This document shows, piece by piece, positions 46,918 through 59,749 of a stretch of DNA of 64,000 nucleotides (the stretch's first letter is position 1; each line of letters starts with the position of its first letter). Where the stretch lies: positions 751,501-815,500 of the forward strand of contig NC_080416.1 of the NCBI RefSeq assembly GCF_030265065.1. Direction: 5' to 3'. Position numbers and translations under genes: made by a program. The DNA comes from Corythoichthys intestinalis. Its lineage: Eukaryota; Chordata; Actinopteri; Syngnathiformes; Syngnathidae. The notes below the pieces were generated by a model, which was not told where the DNA came from, searched no databases, and saw only the letters and a program-made list of their open reading frames with translations.

Positions 46918-48000
46918 ATATTGTCGGTCCACGATTAAACACTCTTCTAACTTAAACAAAACAAAACAAAAAAGTATGTCACCTCTTCTAAACAAAATGA
47001 TATTTTCATTTTATGGATTTATGTTCCTATGCGTGATATGCATGGCATTGTGCATTTTTTGATGACCCTCGTGAGGAAAAGCGCTATAGAAAATGAATGA
47101 CTCAAGACTTGACGTTTTTCCTCTTGAAACACTCTTCTTTTATTTTGAAGATTAGATGTATTTCCTCCAGTCATAAACATTGCTTCAATGGCGTCTGACA
47201 TCCATAGGGTGGAGCACCATTGAAAGCGACGTCTTGTCAGACTGAATTTACCAAGCAGCTTCTCATTGGTCAAATATGCTTTATGGAGTTGTTTTCGATT
47301 CCTTTGAACTGAATAACTGGCTATTTTGGGCAAAATGGGTCCTTGTGTGGGTGGATGATAGCTATTCCACTAGCATTATTTATTTTGTAGTTCACTAACT
47401 GACAATAATTCTTGGATTCCTAACCTGTGTGGCATGAAAAAATGCCTGAAAATGAAATTCGTATTTACTACATTTACTAACTACCAGGCCACAGCGACAG
47501 AACGGACAGTTAAATGCTCTTCCACTAGATGGCAGAATATACATAATTAAAATTTCTATTCACTTTCTCCTAAATATGCCTATGTAGATTTCCAAAAAGA
47601 AATAACACTGGAGAGCACTTTTTTTTTTTGTTGAAGTTGGTCTGACACCTTTCACAAATATTTGCGGAATAATAACCCCCCCCCCCCCTCTTTTAAATCA
47701 AATTATTGGATTAAAGGATCCCTGTTGTTTTCTTAAAATATGTGAAAATGACATTAGTAAACATATACATGTATTATTAAGATTGACATACAAAAAAATG
47801 ACATGGCTGCAATGTTGTTGTTTTTTTTTTAATTGTTATTTTTCAAAGTATATGGCTATTGTAATTTTGAGCAAATAATGTCACAAGTAAGTCAGCTGAG
47901 AGGGGGGACCATTGACGTGCTAGAAAAAAAACTGAAAGCGATTTTGGAATCAGCTAGCCCATTTCAGTTTTAAACAGCTTAAAAAAAATAATAAAAAAAA
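46918..48000. other. Intergenic DNA between tspan13 and ankmy2
   Basis: Unassigned. The minus-strand frame at 47019-47333 matches nothing recognised. The gene expected here from synteny (bzw2) is not present. Confidence 0.45.
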
Positions 48001-48782
48001 ACGGGCCGGCAAGATGCCGACAATCCGGCCAAAAGGCCAAACTCTGCGCGTTCACCTTAGTCTTAACCCTTTGTACTGACTCCATTTTGAAAGCTTGAAG
48101 AAGAACAAGTTGACAAATTATTTGGGTTTGGGATCAGACAGCAAGGCGAAACAGACTCGGGCGGGGAGGCAAGGTCACCCTATCACACATCAACAAAAGG
48201 TTCCCGAGAAAAATGACAACGCTTAGTTAAACATTGTCTTTTGAAGGCTCTTGCGGGGTGGGCCGTGGGCAGGAAGAAGGCTGTGTTTGGGCGTTGTTTA
48301 TTATTATTATTATTGACTGTTCGTGGATTGGACAGGACGATTCGGGACTTACTGTTGTCAGGGCAATGATGTTTGTGGATTTTGCCACCTCAGCGTCAAA
48401 GGGGCTCTTGGAGTCTTATCAGTCGTGTTATCTGTTACATATCGGGCGTTCTCCGGTGTTCCTTGTGTTGGGACAGGGCGTCCCGCCATTTGTTCTGGAC
48501 TGTCCGGGAGAACTGATTGCGAGAGTTGGTGGTGCAGACGTAGGCTTGTCAGCGTCAATCTTGCTCAGTCAGTTGCATGGCGCATGCCTTGATAAGAAGG
48601 CGTCATGTATCTTTTCTGCCCTATATTCTGCTTGTTTGCCTTAAACTATAAGTGCTATTTATTCTATATTGGGTGTGTTAGAGTAATACGAGAAACGATA
48701 CTATTCCCTGATTGATTATACTGGGTGTGTTAGAATAATGCAAACAGTTAGACGGTGCCGACGAGAAACGGTATCTCCTTCA
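48001..48782 (-). mobile_element. Solo LTR, copy B, upstream of ankmy2
   Basis: Same LTR family as 22745-23497, in reverse orientation, ending ATCTCCTTCA on the plus strand. It is incomplete at its other end. The reading frames across it recur in the sister copies and are shadows of the repeat. Confidence 0.65.
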
Positions 48783-49462
48783 TATACTGTGCCCCTAGAA
48801 CTGGTTATACTCCCACCTCACACCATACCGTAATTGAATGAGACAGTAAACCATCAAGGGCCAATGTTTTTCCATTTTTTAAATGTATTTTTCCTTGTTG
48901 TGATAGACAAAAATTCTGATGCATGTACTACAATAAATTTAATAGTATCTCACATCACATGAGGACAAATCGCACAGTTAAAAACACTATACAGTGACTA
49001 ACCTTGACTGGATGTCACTGGGCAAAGTTTTAACAGGGTGCATGAGCAACAGTAATGGAAAGTATACTATAAAGCAACAGACGGAAACTAATTCTAACCC
49101 AAACTCAATGTTGTACTGATGGATTTTTTTCATCTCATCACTAAATGAAATGATGTCATTTTAACCAAACAAAATGAGTGTAGGAAATCAATACAACTTT
49201 GTTACAAAACATGCTTAAATAGAAGAGACCACTTGGCGAATTCAGCATACACAAGTGAGTTTTTTTTGTTGCATGTTTAATGTAATACAATATGGGTTAC
49301 CAATGCAAATGACAACATACGGCGCGTGATGCCTCCCCCTGAGTTTGCTAGTGGTATGATCCAGGAATGGCTCATCCTTCTCAAGTGTTTGCCGCACTTG
49401 ATCAGTCCGTTTGAGACCATTTGTTCACATCAGCTAAGGAAAGCAGAAATAATATTTGACAA
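48783..49462. other. ankmy2: ankmy2 upstream region
   Basis: A/T-rich, no CpG island, TATA box or CCAAT box clear enough to call. The promoter and 5' UTR should lie here. Confidence 0.4.
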
Positions 49463-52400
49463 ATGGCTGTGCCAAACAAGGGAGATCTTACAGCATCTGA
49501 GAGGAAACTTTTGCAATTAGTTGAGACAGGTGAGTAGAACTTCTTTCATTTGTAAACCCTTTTAAATATTCTTATCAGCAGCCCATGCATTTAATGAGTG
49601 CTTAACTGCTAGATGAAAAATGAACATGCTTATGATACCAATTGTAAAGTACATATAATGTATACTTGGGGTGAAAATGATCCATTTCATAACGATACGA
49701 TAACACGTCAAATTCCTGGATAACGTTTCAATATATGCCGATATGACCAAATCTGCTGTGATGTTGCCATTCAAGGTCGTTCCACCCATATACGATATTA
49801 TTTACAATTTCATTTAACCTAAAGCTATCAAAAAGTAAAAAAGCCACTATGACACCTTTTTGTTGCTGAAAGGTTGTCATTCTTTTACCAAGTGGTATAT
49901 CTAAAAGATGACAATATTAAATGACATTTTGGGTTTTTATCGATTTCAATTCAATTGTGCCAAGCCTATTAACCTCTTGAGCCAGATCATTTCATTTCAC
50001 TATGTAAAACATATTTCATTCTAAGTGGGATTTCCTAGTTTGTTTTGTCGCATGGACATATAAAAACACTTTTGTTTCCCCAAAAGTTTGGGTTTGTGGT
50101 CAGGACTTTGAAATTATATTTTCCACTTTTCTTTAGTGTTGTACATTCGAATGCTTATATACTGTGTATATAAATATATGTACATTTTTCTCCTTATTTT
50201 ATAGACTTATAGTTAAACCTGAAATACATAAAATGACGTCTAACAAATATTTTCTGCATAACTACGACGTAAAATTGGAAATTTGGGAATATCGCTTTAA
50301 ATTTTAGCAAAATCAAACTTTTACCTTTTCAGTCACTTTTTCATTTAGTTTGGACCCAAGTAACACAAATAAAATTGATTACAAGGCAGGATTTTTTTAA
50401 AAAATTTCTGTAACATGGTAAATATTAGACCCCTAGTGCACAGAAATGTAATTTATATATTCATGGTTTATACATTGAATATAAGGAATACTTCCATTTT
50501 TGGTCTGTAGGTGATGTGCAAGAGGCGGGCCAACTGCTTGCGAGTGAAGATGTACGAGTCAACTGTTTGGACGAGGTATGAAATAGGTGGTAATGGGTAT
50601 ATAAAGTGTGTTATGTTGCAAATAAAACTGTGATATACAGTACAGGACATGTATAATTTTAACTAGGGCTGTCAAACGATTAAAATTTTTAACCGAGTTA
50701 ATTACAGCTTAAAAATTAATCGTAATTAATCACAATTCAAACCATCTATAAAATATGCCATTTTTCTGTAAATTATTGTTGGAATGGAAAGATAAGACAC
50801 AAGACGGATATATACATTCAACATACGGTACATACAGTGGGGAGAACAAGTATTTACTGTATTTCTTTATTATAACAATAAATCAACAAGATGGCATTAA
50901 CATTATTAACATTCTCTTAAAGCGATCCATGGATAGAAAGACTTGTAGTTCTTAAAAGGTAAATTTTAGTACAAGTTATAGAAATGTTATATTAAAACCC
51001 CTCTTAATGTTTTCGTTTAATTGAAATTTGTAAAATTTTCAATCAAAAAAATAAACTAACTCGCCATTGTTGATGTCAATAATTACACCATGCTCTCTCA
51101 TTGTGCTTAAACCCTTAAAATCATTTGGACCCAAGCGCCAGCAGAGGGCGCCAAACACCAAGTAACAAGCGGACATTACACTGCTGTCATTTTAATCTGT
51201 TTGAGCGGGGCATGTGCGTTAATTGCGTTAAATATTTTAACGTGATTAATTTAAAAAATTGCTTAACGCCCGTTAACGCGATAATTTTGACAGCCCTAAT
51301 TTTAACCCTAGATTTTAAATCAAATAAAGAAAAATATTTATTCCTAAGGTGTCCAAAATTGCCACTTAAAAATCTCACCAATCTAAAATTGGAAGTGATG
51401 GTTAAGTCTCCTCACATCAACCAATCAGCGTTCTATTGCAAAAATAAGTCTTTCTATGGAAGTCGAACATATGCTACCCATTGTGATAGAGGCATATGGA
51501 GGTGACTCAAGAGAGGCAGAGGCAGCTTTTTGATAATAGATAGGCGCCACTTCAAACTGCTTGTCCGTCATAATCAGGTGACAGCGCTTCATGCCGACTT
51601 CTACACAGAGAAAAACCAAAAAGTGAAACACAGTTCAAGTCCTCAAAGAGGAAATGGTTTGAATGGTGTCATGTTTGAATAAACATTCTGTTCCACTCTG
51701 CTTTGTTTCAATAAGTGCGGGATGACTCCATTGATGCACGCGGCCTACAAGGGCAAAGCCGATATGTGCCGCTTGTTGCTACAGCACGGGGCTGACGTCA
51801 ACTGCAACCAACATGAGTATGGATACACGGCCCTCATGTTCGCTGGCTTGTCAGGTAAAGAAAAGAAGGAAAACATGAAAATTTGTCACTGCGTTTTTAG
51901 AGTATGAATTGAATCAAACTGAATATCACTTGGGGAAAAAAAATACATACAGTAAAACTCCAAGTACCACCTAAAATACATTACATACAGTCGATCTCAA
52001 TATTCATAAAAATACGAGCGGTATAATTCCTAAAGTTGTAATATTAAGAGGAGAAAAAATAGACAAGCCTCCAATTATACATGAATAAAGTCAAAATGAT
52101 AAGAGGAAAAATAACAATGTAATATTACATTTTAATGTGGTATGAGTGATTGTATGGGGATAGAGCAAAAATATAACAAGAAAAAAATCCTAGATTTAGG
52201 TTGTGAAGGAAATAGTACCTTTTCGAATAGGCACCGTCTAACTGCATTATTCTAACACACTTAATATAATTAATCAGGGAATAGCATTGTTTCTCATATT
52301 TACTGTTTGACTGTATTACTCTAACACACCCAATATAAAATAAATAGCACTTATACCATAGTTTCAGGAAAACGAGCAGAATATAGGGCATAGGAGATAC

Positions 52401-55400
52401 ATGACACCTTCTTATCACGGAAGCCCAACGTGTGCGTCATGCAACTGACGTCCACACCACCAATTCTCGCAATCTCGCAATCGCCTATAACAAATGGCGG
52501 GACGCCCTGTCCCAACACAACGAAAACACTGGAGAACGTCTGATAACACAACTGACAAGACTCCAAGAGCCCCTTTGACAGTGAGGTGGCAAAATCCACA
52601 ACCCTCGTTACCCTGACAACAGTAACTCCCAAATCCTACTGTCCAATCCACAAACAGACAATAATACCAAACACATCTTTCTTCCTGCCCACGGCCCGCC
52701 ACGCGAGAGCCTTCAAAAGACTGAATGTTTAACTAAGCGTTGTCATTTTTCTCGGGAACCTTTTGTTGACATGTGATAGGGTGACCTTGCCTCCTCGCCT
52801 AGTCTGTTTCGCCTTGCTGTTTGATCGCTGTCGACCAGAATAAATTGTCAACTTGTGTTTCAAAGCCTTTTTCCAGCTTTCAAAATGGAGTCAATACAAG
52901 GGGTTAAGACTAAGGAGAACGAAGTTTGGCCTTTTGGCCGGGATGTCGGGGTCCCACCAGCCCGGGTCGCTGGCGTGATTCTGGCAGTCTGGCTAAAAGG
53001 TCAGATTCCTTCAGTTGGTAAAAAAAAAAAAAAAAAAATGACACCAAGAGAAAGTAAGTCATGTCATAACACTGCAAGACAAACATTATCAGCAAAAAAA
53101 AAAAAAAAAAAACTTTACAGGAATAATCCGAACCAAACCCTCTAAAATCCAAAAGATGAAGTTATTATACAAGAATAAACATTGCGCAGATCCAAAATTA
53201 GCGCAACAAAGTGTTCGAAATTCAAACGAACAAAGAAAATACACCCAAGGCAGTGGTTCCAAAAACTTATTTCTGGACTGTAATTCGTTATTTTATTACT
53301 CTGCTTTTAATCCTGCTGCTTATAGTCCAATATATGAGCCAAAACAGTTTTCCCATCAAATTTGTTGAGCGCGGCTTACGCTCAGGTGCACTTTATAGTC
53401 TGATAAATTACAGTTGGTTTTAACTAAACATTTGTTGTTAAATACAAACATGAACACGTCTCCACCCTGCAGGAAAGACGGACATCACGTCGATGATGCT
53501 GGACGCCGGGGCCGAAACCGATCTAGTGAACTCCGTGGGTCGCACCGCCGCTCAAATGGCAGCTTTCGTCGGTGAGACCAGCTCAAATCCAGAATGTCGA
53601 AGGTCAAACAGAAAGCAAACGTGTTTCTGTTCTTCGGGCAGGCCAGCATGACTGCGTGACAGTCATCAACAACTTTTTTTCTCGGGCAAGCCTGGAGTAC
53701 TACACCAGACCTCAGGGGCTGGAGAGAGAGCCCAAGCTTCCTGCGAGCTTAGCGGGACCCCTTCACAAGATTATCATGACAACCAACCTCAACCCAGTCA
53801 AGGTGAGCACACTAAATACAGCCGCTTTTCACACGTGTGTGTCTAAAGTGGTCTTATCTAACACTATTCTGCCAGATAGTGATGTTGGTGAGAGAGAACC
53901 CCCTTCTGGTGGATGTCGTCGCCCTGAAAAAGTGTTACCACGTGATGGACCTGCTGTGCGAGCAGTGCGTGAAGCAGCAAGACATGAATGAGGTTCTGGC
54001 CATGAAGATGCATTACATCAGCTGCATCCTGCAGAAATGTGTGATCTTCCTACAGAAACAAGATGATAAGTTGGACGCTTTAGTGAAAAGGTGAGGCCTA
54101 CAAACACTTTTGGGTGTTCCACAATTGGAAGAATTATTGACAAATAAGCCTTTACTTCTCATCATTGTCAATAATAAGTAATAACTTACCCAAAAAATAA
54201 TTGGCTTAGTTTACAGATAATGGTAAGATTTTTATTAGACCGCCTAGACTCAGACGGAGGCTCAACATCTCACTCACTTTGTCAGAGTTGTTCTCGGTTG
54301 AAGACACTCACTAAAATGGCTATTATTCTGTCATTCATTGACGGATCAGAATTAATTTGGTCGCTATATTCTACAGATGATTACCCATTGACCCTTAAAC
54401 ACAATTTTTATTTTTCTTTGTCTCAGGGCCGATGAATTAAAATCCAGACTTGTCGGTTCCGGGTTAGCCGGTAAAGGTTACGTGCACTCTTCCGTTGTGC
54501 TTATCAAGTCGTATCAAGACGAGGAGATGTTTAGGGAGTCGGGCAGTCGTAGTTCATTTGAATTCAATCGAGTTCATAACTGTATACAGTATATACGTAC
54601 AATATTTGAGATAAACACAATAACAAGGTTACATGGATGTAAATCTGTGCTAATGTTAGCTTTTGTACCAAATGGTCTGCAGGCTGGTACCAATCCATTG
54701 ACTGCAGTTATTTTTGGCAGCCCTATTCATTTTTGTCTTCATCTTAGTCTTCTGGACAAAAATACTTATCAGTCTTAATAGTAATTTAGTAGTCATTTCA
54801 AAATATTTTCGTCTGTCGTATGTCGTCAACAATTTCGAATGAACATAGACAGACGAGCACATATTCAAGCGTCTACAAGGACAACGACAACTTTGTGATG
54901 ATAATACACACTCAGCAGGAAAAGCAGTACTTGATTTTCAATTGAACCTACCTAGAAGCCACGAACTGTATTTATAATAAATAAATAAATAAATGAAATA
55001 AAATAAAAGTTGTCCTGGCTGAAGGAATCTGACCCTTTAACCAGACTGCCGGAATCACGCCAGCCAAACCGACGGACCTGCTCTGGCACAGGTCCAGCAA
55101 CCCGGGCCGGCGAGATATCGACAACCCAGCCAAAAGCCCAAACTCCGCGCGTTCACCTTAGTCTTAACTGCTTGTACTGACTCCATTTTGAAAGCTGGAA
55201 AAAGGCTTCGAAATAAAAGTTGACAATTTATTCTGAGTCAACAGCAATCATACAGCACAGAGGGACCCAGGCGAGGATTCAGGGTCACCATATCATACGA
55301 AAGGTTCCCGAGAAAAATGAAAACGATTTGTTAAACATTCAGTCTTTTTGAAGGCTCTCGCGGCGCAGGCTGTGGGCAGAAGAAGGGTGTGTTTGGGTGT

Positions 55401-58400
55401 TGTTTAGGATTGTCTGTTTGTGGATTGGACAGGAGAATTCGGTAGTTTCTGTTGTCAGGGCAACGAGGGTTGTGGATTTTGCCACCTCAGCGTCAAAGTG
55501 GCTCTTGGAGTCTTATCAGTCGTGTTATCAGTTGGATATCGGGCGATCTCCAGTGTTCCTTGTGTTGGGACAGGACGTCCCGCCATTTGGTCTGGACTAT
55601 CCGGGAGAACTGATTGTGAGAGTAGGTGGTGCAGACGTGGGCTTGCCAGCGTCAATTTTGCTCAGTCAGGTTTCCATAATAAGAAGGTGTCATGTATCTC
55701 TTATGCCCTCTATTCTGCTTGTTTTTCTTAAACTATGGTATAAGTCCTATTTGTTTTATATTAAGTGTGTTGGAGTAATACAAACAGTCAAACCATAAAT
55801 ACGAAAAACGATACTTTTCCCTGATTGATTATATTAAGTGTGTTGGAGTAATACAAACAGTCGATCAGTAAATACGAGAAAATATACTATTCCATGATTG
55901 ATTATATTAAGTGTGTTACAATTATGCAAACAGTTAGACGGTGCCTACGAGAAAAGTTACCATCTCCTTCAGGGTGTTTAACATCCCCTAGACTTACTTT
56001 TGACTGGCCAGTGCTAAGAGGACTCTCGCAATTCTAAAGCTAATGCTAAAGTGAACACGAATGCTACGCTAACACTAGGATTACATGCAGCGCCTGATGA
56101 TCACTCAGCACAGACCTTTAAAGGCTACAGCAACATTGCAAATTCTCTCTTGCTAAGATAAGAAAACAAATCTTACCGTGTTTCCAAACAAGCAAGGTGG
56201 AGTTCAGCCTAGCTTGAAACACAGTGAGAAGGAGAGGCACAGACCATCACATGAGTGAAACACTTCCACGGTGCAAGCTGACGCACAGTATAAAAATTTC
56301 ACGCATTGAACATATTACAGAAACGCATTTTCGTCTCTGGACGAAAACCTGCTTTCGTCTCGTTAAGTCTTAGTCTCCAGAGCCACATTTTTAGCTCGTC
56401 ACCGTCAAGAAAAGATTGTTGTTTTCGTTATGGTCATTGCTGACGAAAACGACACCGATTGACTGTTGGTTGCTGTCGTACAGTACACAGCCACACACCA
56501 GTTCACGAGACAAAACATATATTTTGACAATGAATGTGATGTTTGTAAATTTTGCTTGAATATCATATTGCTTGGCCCCAGTCTCCTAAGGGGGAGAGAC
56601 AGTGACGGCTTCCCACAGTACCAGGAGAAATTCATTCGCGAATGCATCAGAAAGTTCCCGTACTGTGAGACGACACTGCTTCAGGAGCTGGTGAGGAGCA
56701 TTGCGCCGGTAGAGATAGTAAGTGAAGAATTCAACAGAGCATTGAACTATGTATTGGAACTCATTTACCAAAGTGCATTGGCTATCGTCAATAGCTGCAA
56801 ATGAGTTCATGAATAAAGGAAGATCCTGTTAGAACTGTTGTGAAATAGGTGGAATCCTGTCGCCGTGTTCATTCAATTAACTGTACATTTTCCTTATTTT
56901 CAGGGCAACAACCCAACAGCGTACTCGGTGTTAACTCAGGCGCTGACGGGTCAGATGGCCTTTGCGGATGCCGATTATTGCGCCACATGTGGAGAGCGGG
57001 GAGCTGATAAACGCTGCTCCCTCTGCAAATCTGTAAGTAATGCTTTAAGAATTAGAAATTGCTATATCGGGACAATTGTTGGATCATTTCCTGGACGTGG
57101 ATTTGGGGACATTTTCAGAAAGTGTTTGGTTGAAAAGAGAACTTTTTGTGGATTTGAGAGTCATGTGAAGCAATAGGTATTGATTTTGTGGCAATACGAC
57201 CCAATAAGGGTTTGTTTTCAGAGGTGGGTAGAATTTTCTCAAGTTACTTCAAAATTATATTACTCAATGAAAAGTAAAAGTAGTCATCCAAAAATTTACT
57301 CAAGTAAAAGTCAAAGTATTCGTTTAAAAGAATACTCAAGTAGTGACTAACTTTGTGAGTAACTGCTTACAGTGTAAGACTTAAAAAATAAGAAAGAAAG
57401 AAATAATGGTATATATTGAAGGGAATAGCATCTTTTCTCGTATTTACCGATCGACTGTTTTCATGACTTTAACACAGTTAATATAAAATCAATAGCACTT
57501 ACACCATAGTTTAAGGAAATAAGCAGAATATAGGGCATAAGAGATGCATGACACCTTCTTATCACGGAAGCCCAACGTGTGCGTCATGTAACTGACTGAG
57601 CAAGATTGATGCTGACAAGCCCACGTCCACGCCACCAATTCTCGCAATCAGTTCTCCCGGACAGTCCAGAACAAATGGCGGGATGTCCTGTCCCAACACA
57701 AGGAACACCAGAGAACGCCCGATATCCAACTGGTAACACGACTGATAATATTCCAAGAGCCCCTTTGACGCTGAGGTGGCAAACTCCACTACCCTCGTTG
57801 CCCTGACAACAGTAACTCCCGAATCCTCCAGTCCAATCCACAAACAGACAAAAATCCTAAAAAATGCCCAAGCACATCCTTCTTCTGCCTACAGCCCACC
57901 CCGCGAAAAAGACTGAATGTTTAACAAATCGTTGTCATTTTTCTCGGGGACCTTTTTTTGACTTGTGATATGGTGACCTTGGAACGAGTCTGCCTCCTCG
58001 CCTGAGTCTGTTTCGCCTTGCCGTTTGATCACTGTCGACCTGAATAAATTGTCGACTTGTGCTTCAAAGACTTTTTCCAGCTTTCAAAATGGAGTCAGTA
58101 CAAGGGGTTAAGACTAAGGTGAACACGCGGAGTTTGGCCTTTTGGCCGGGTTGTCGGAGCCACGCCAGCGCGGGTCCAATGATTCGGCTGGTGTGATTCC
58201 AGCAATCTGGCTAGAAGGTCAGATTCCTTTAATAATTTTTTCTCATCTTGATGAACTGTTATTATTATACTGTACTATAACCTACTACATGACCATATTA
58301 GGCCAAAAAGATGACAGAAAAATCATTGAATTCAGGCCAGAACAACACAGCATGAGTGCCCGCTAGTGGAGAAAAAACATTGTTATCTCTGTATGGTATA

Positions 58401-59112
58401 ACGGAGTCGTGTGGTTATTGTTGCGACGTCTCATTGGTGAAACTGAGACAACCACTGTTGGCATCTCTGGCGAAAATAAAGTCAATATGTAGATTAAAGA
58501 GGAAAAATGTAATGACTGTAGCGTAGCCCAGTGTAGCGGATTAAGAGTATTGTTTATTTTTTTACAAATCTACTCAAGTAAAAAAGTATTGCGTGGTAAA
58601 TTTTTCTCAAAAAGTTACTCGAGTAAATGTAAAGGAGTATCGCGTTACTATCCACCTCTGTTTGTCTATGGGCTGGAGTTGAATAGCTATTTTGTAAGAT
58701 TCAAAAGGGTTAACTTTTTGAGTGGAATTTTCCACTTACTTTACCTTTTGTTGCATTTTGGATTGTAGGTGACTTACTGCAGTTTGACATGCCAAAAGCT
58801 CCATTGGTTCACCCACAAAAAGATGTGCAGGGTGATGCAGGAGCAGAATGCAGACCTGGAAAGGGACGCCCCAAAGCTGAAAGAGCTGAAAGGTGCACTC
58901 GCCCCCATCAGTGGTGTCACGACACTACAAATATGCCATCATTTTTTACTCCGTTAGATGATGAGAGCGACTTGGTAACGGAGACGGCCAACTTCCTTCA
59001 GGAATTGTGCCTGCGGGCCGAGGAGACGGTGGCGGCTGCCGGCGGGTGCCCTGCCGAGCTGCTCGGCTGCCCTTCTGCCTCGCCGCAAGAACCGTCCGGT
59101 ACCCAAGAATGA
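49463..59112 (+). CDS. ankmy2: Ankyrin repeat and MYND domain protein 2, ten coding exons
   Basis: ANKMY2 binds FKBP38 and helps bring adenylyl cyclases to primary cilia, modulating Hedgehog signalling. Coding exons: 49463-49529, 50511-50575, 51716-51854, 53473-53571, 53642-53802, 53876-54090, 56582-56717, 56904-57032, 58769-58892, 58958-59112. The sum is 1290 nt, giving 429 aa (human 441). Visible: N-terminus [20 protein letters not shown]; ankyrin repeats at about 45-125 ([39 protein letters not shown], and a third in exon 4); a conserved helical middle ([46 protein letters not shown]); and a complete MYND finger, C320-x2-C323, C332-x2-C335, C341-x3-C345, H353-x3-C357. The tail is short and Ala/Glu-rich. 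Intron 9 is only 65 nt. Introns 2, 3, 6 and 8 hold transposons or solo LTRs. Exon 7 begins at the acceptor ending 56581, which restores the conserved [13 protein letters not shown]. Confidence 0.95.
50664..51298 (-). mobile_element. hAT-N copy 6 with perfect target duplication, ankmy2 intron 2
   Basis: Both termini present; ATTTTAAC at 50656-50663 and 51299-51306. Near 50834-50856 it carries a remnant of the same Tc1 MITE that is whole in copy 1, at the same internal site. Confidence 0.92.
52204..53013 (+). mobile_element. Solo LTR, copy C, ankmy2 intron 3
   Basis: Begins TGAAGGA and ends TCCTTCA, flanked by GTTG on both sides (52200-52203, 53014-53017). Carries AATAAA followed by the T/G-rich stretch about 175 nt before the end. 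A fossil without internal sequence. Confidence 0.75.
54705..56457. mobile_element. hAT non-autonomous element hosting a solo LTR, ankmy2 intron 6
   Basis: Left end CAGTTATTTTTGGCAG, right end GACGAAAACGACACCG, with ATTGACTG at 54697-54704 and 56458-56465. Same family as 15304-16735. The LTR at 55020-55971 lies inside it. Confidence 0.85.
55020..55971 (-). mobile_element. Solo LTR, copy D, nested in hAT, ankmy2 intron 6
   Basis: Plus strand begins TGAAGGAATCTGACC and ends ATCTCCTTCA. It is longer than its sisters because a unit of about 65 bp ('tgattgattatattaagtgt...') is repeated in tandem. Copy B shows a related pair of units. Confidence 0.75.
57219..58660. mobile_element. hAT-like element hosting a solo LTR, ankmy2 intron 8
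   Basis: Ends CAGAGGTGGGTAGA and CTATCCACCTCTG; flanks TTTGTTTT and TTTGTCTA agree at 6 of 8. Same family as the repeat at 1-535. The LTR at 57417-58231 lies inside it; without the LTR the element is about 630 bp. Confidence 0.8.
57417..58231 (+). mobile_element. Solo LTR, copy E, nested in hAT, ankmy2 intron 8
   Basis: Begins TGAAGGGAATAGC and ends near AGATTCCTTTA. Same family as copies A-D, opposite in orientation to copy D. A/T-rich flanks hide any target duplication. Confidence 0.7.
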
Positions 59113-59749
59113 GGAAAAACCATCAGAGACGTCAAAAATATTCTTTTTTAAGTCCCAGAGCCGTGACTGGCCAAAATCTGTCACGTGAGGCTACTGTTTG
59201 AGACACGGACCACCTCATATAGTTTTTAAGATTAGGAGCTAAATTATTCTTAAATTATATCAGCAAAGCAGCAGGTAAAATGTTTTTCTTTCAGTATGCT
59301 CAGAAACAAACTCTCCGACCTTCCCTCTTGAGGGCACTAGTGAGCTAAAAGTCACACAATGAAATTTGTTTTTTCCTCAATACTTTAGGCTTAAAAGCAT
59401 TTCGGTAAAGTGCAGTTCATAAGCATAATGCTATATCATAGACTTCATAATGATATTGGGACACTGGTCGCAAAGCTGATTAATAGGGGGCCTGCATTGT
59501 TGGCGTGGCCGTCAAAGCTGACCGAGTGGAATCACAGACAAAGAGCTTTTTCCGTTGAAAATGCTTGTGAAAAAAATGCTTAAATCCCTGAATTCTTTAT
59601 AGATATGGACATAAAAGAGTCTCGATTCTTGGTCAGATGCAAAAAAAAAAAAAAAACAGCATTTATTTTACGTAAATATTGTGAACTATGATGCTAATGC
59701 TTTAGCGGCTAATTTCTCCCATTGATTTTTTTCACGTTTCAAAATGCAT
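59113..59749 (+). other. ankmy2: ankmy2 3' UTR and downstream DNA
   Basis: Unique sequence after the stop codon; no canonical AATAAA was spotted, so the 3' end is unplaced. A poly(A) run lies at 59640-59657. Confidence 0.4.

Noticed and set aside
48234-48644. 136-codon frame and similar frames at 52351-52702, 55397-55798 and 57562-57843
   Set aside because: They look conserved, on both strands, only because they lie in copies of the same LTR family. No match to retroelement or host proteins was seen.
54427-54470. Candidate ankmy2 exon (acceptor CTCAG, donor GTAAAG) reading [14 protein letters not shown]
   Set aside because: Using it breaks the reading frame into the next exon. Joining exon 6 directly to 56582 restores the conserved [13 protein letters not shown] and keeps the frame, so this is a chance open stretch.
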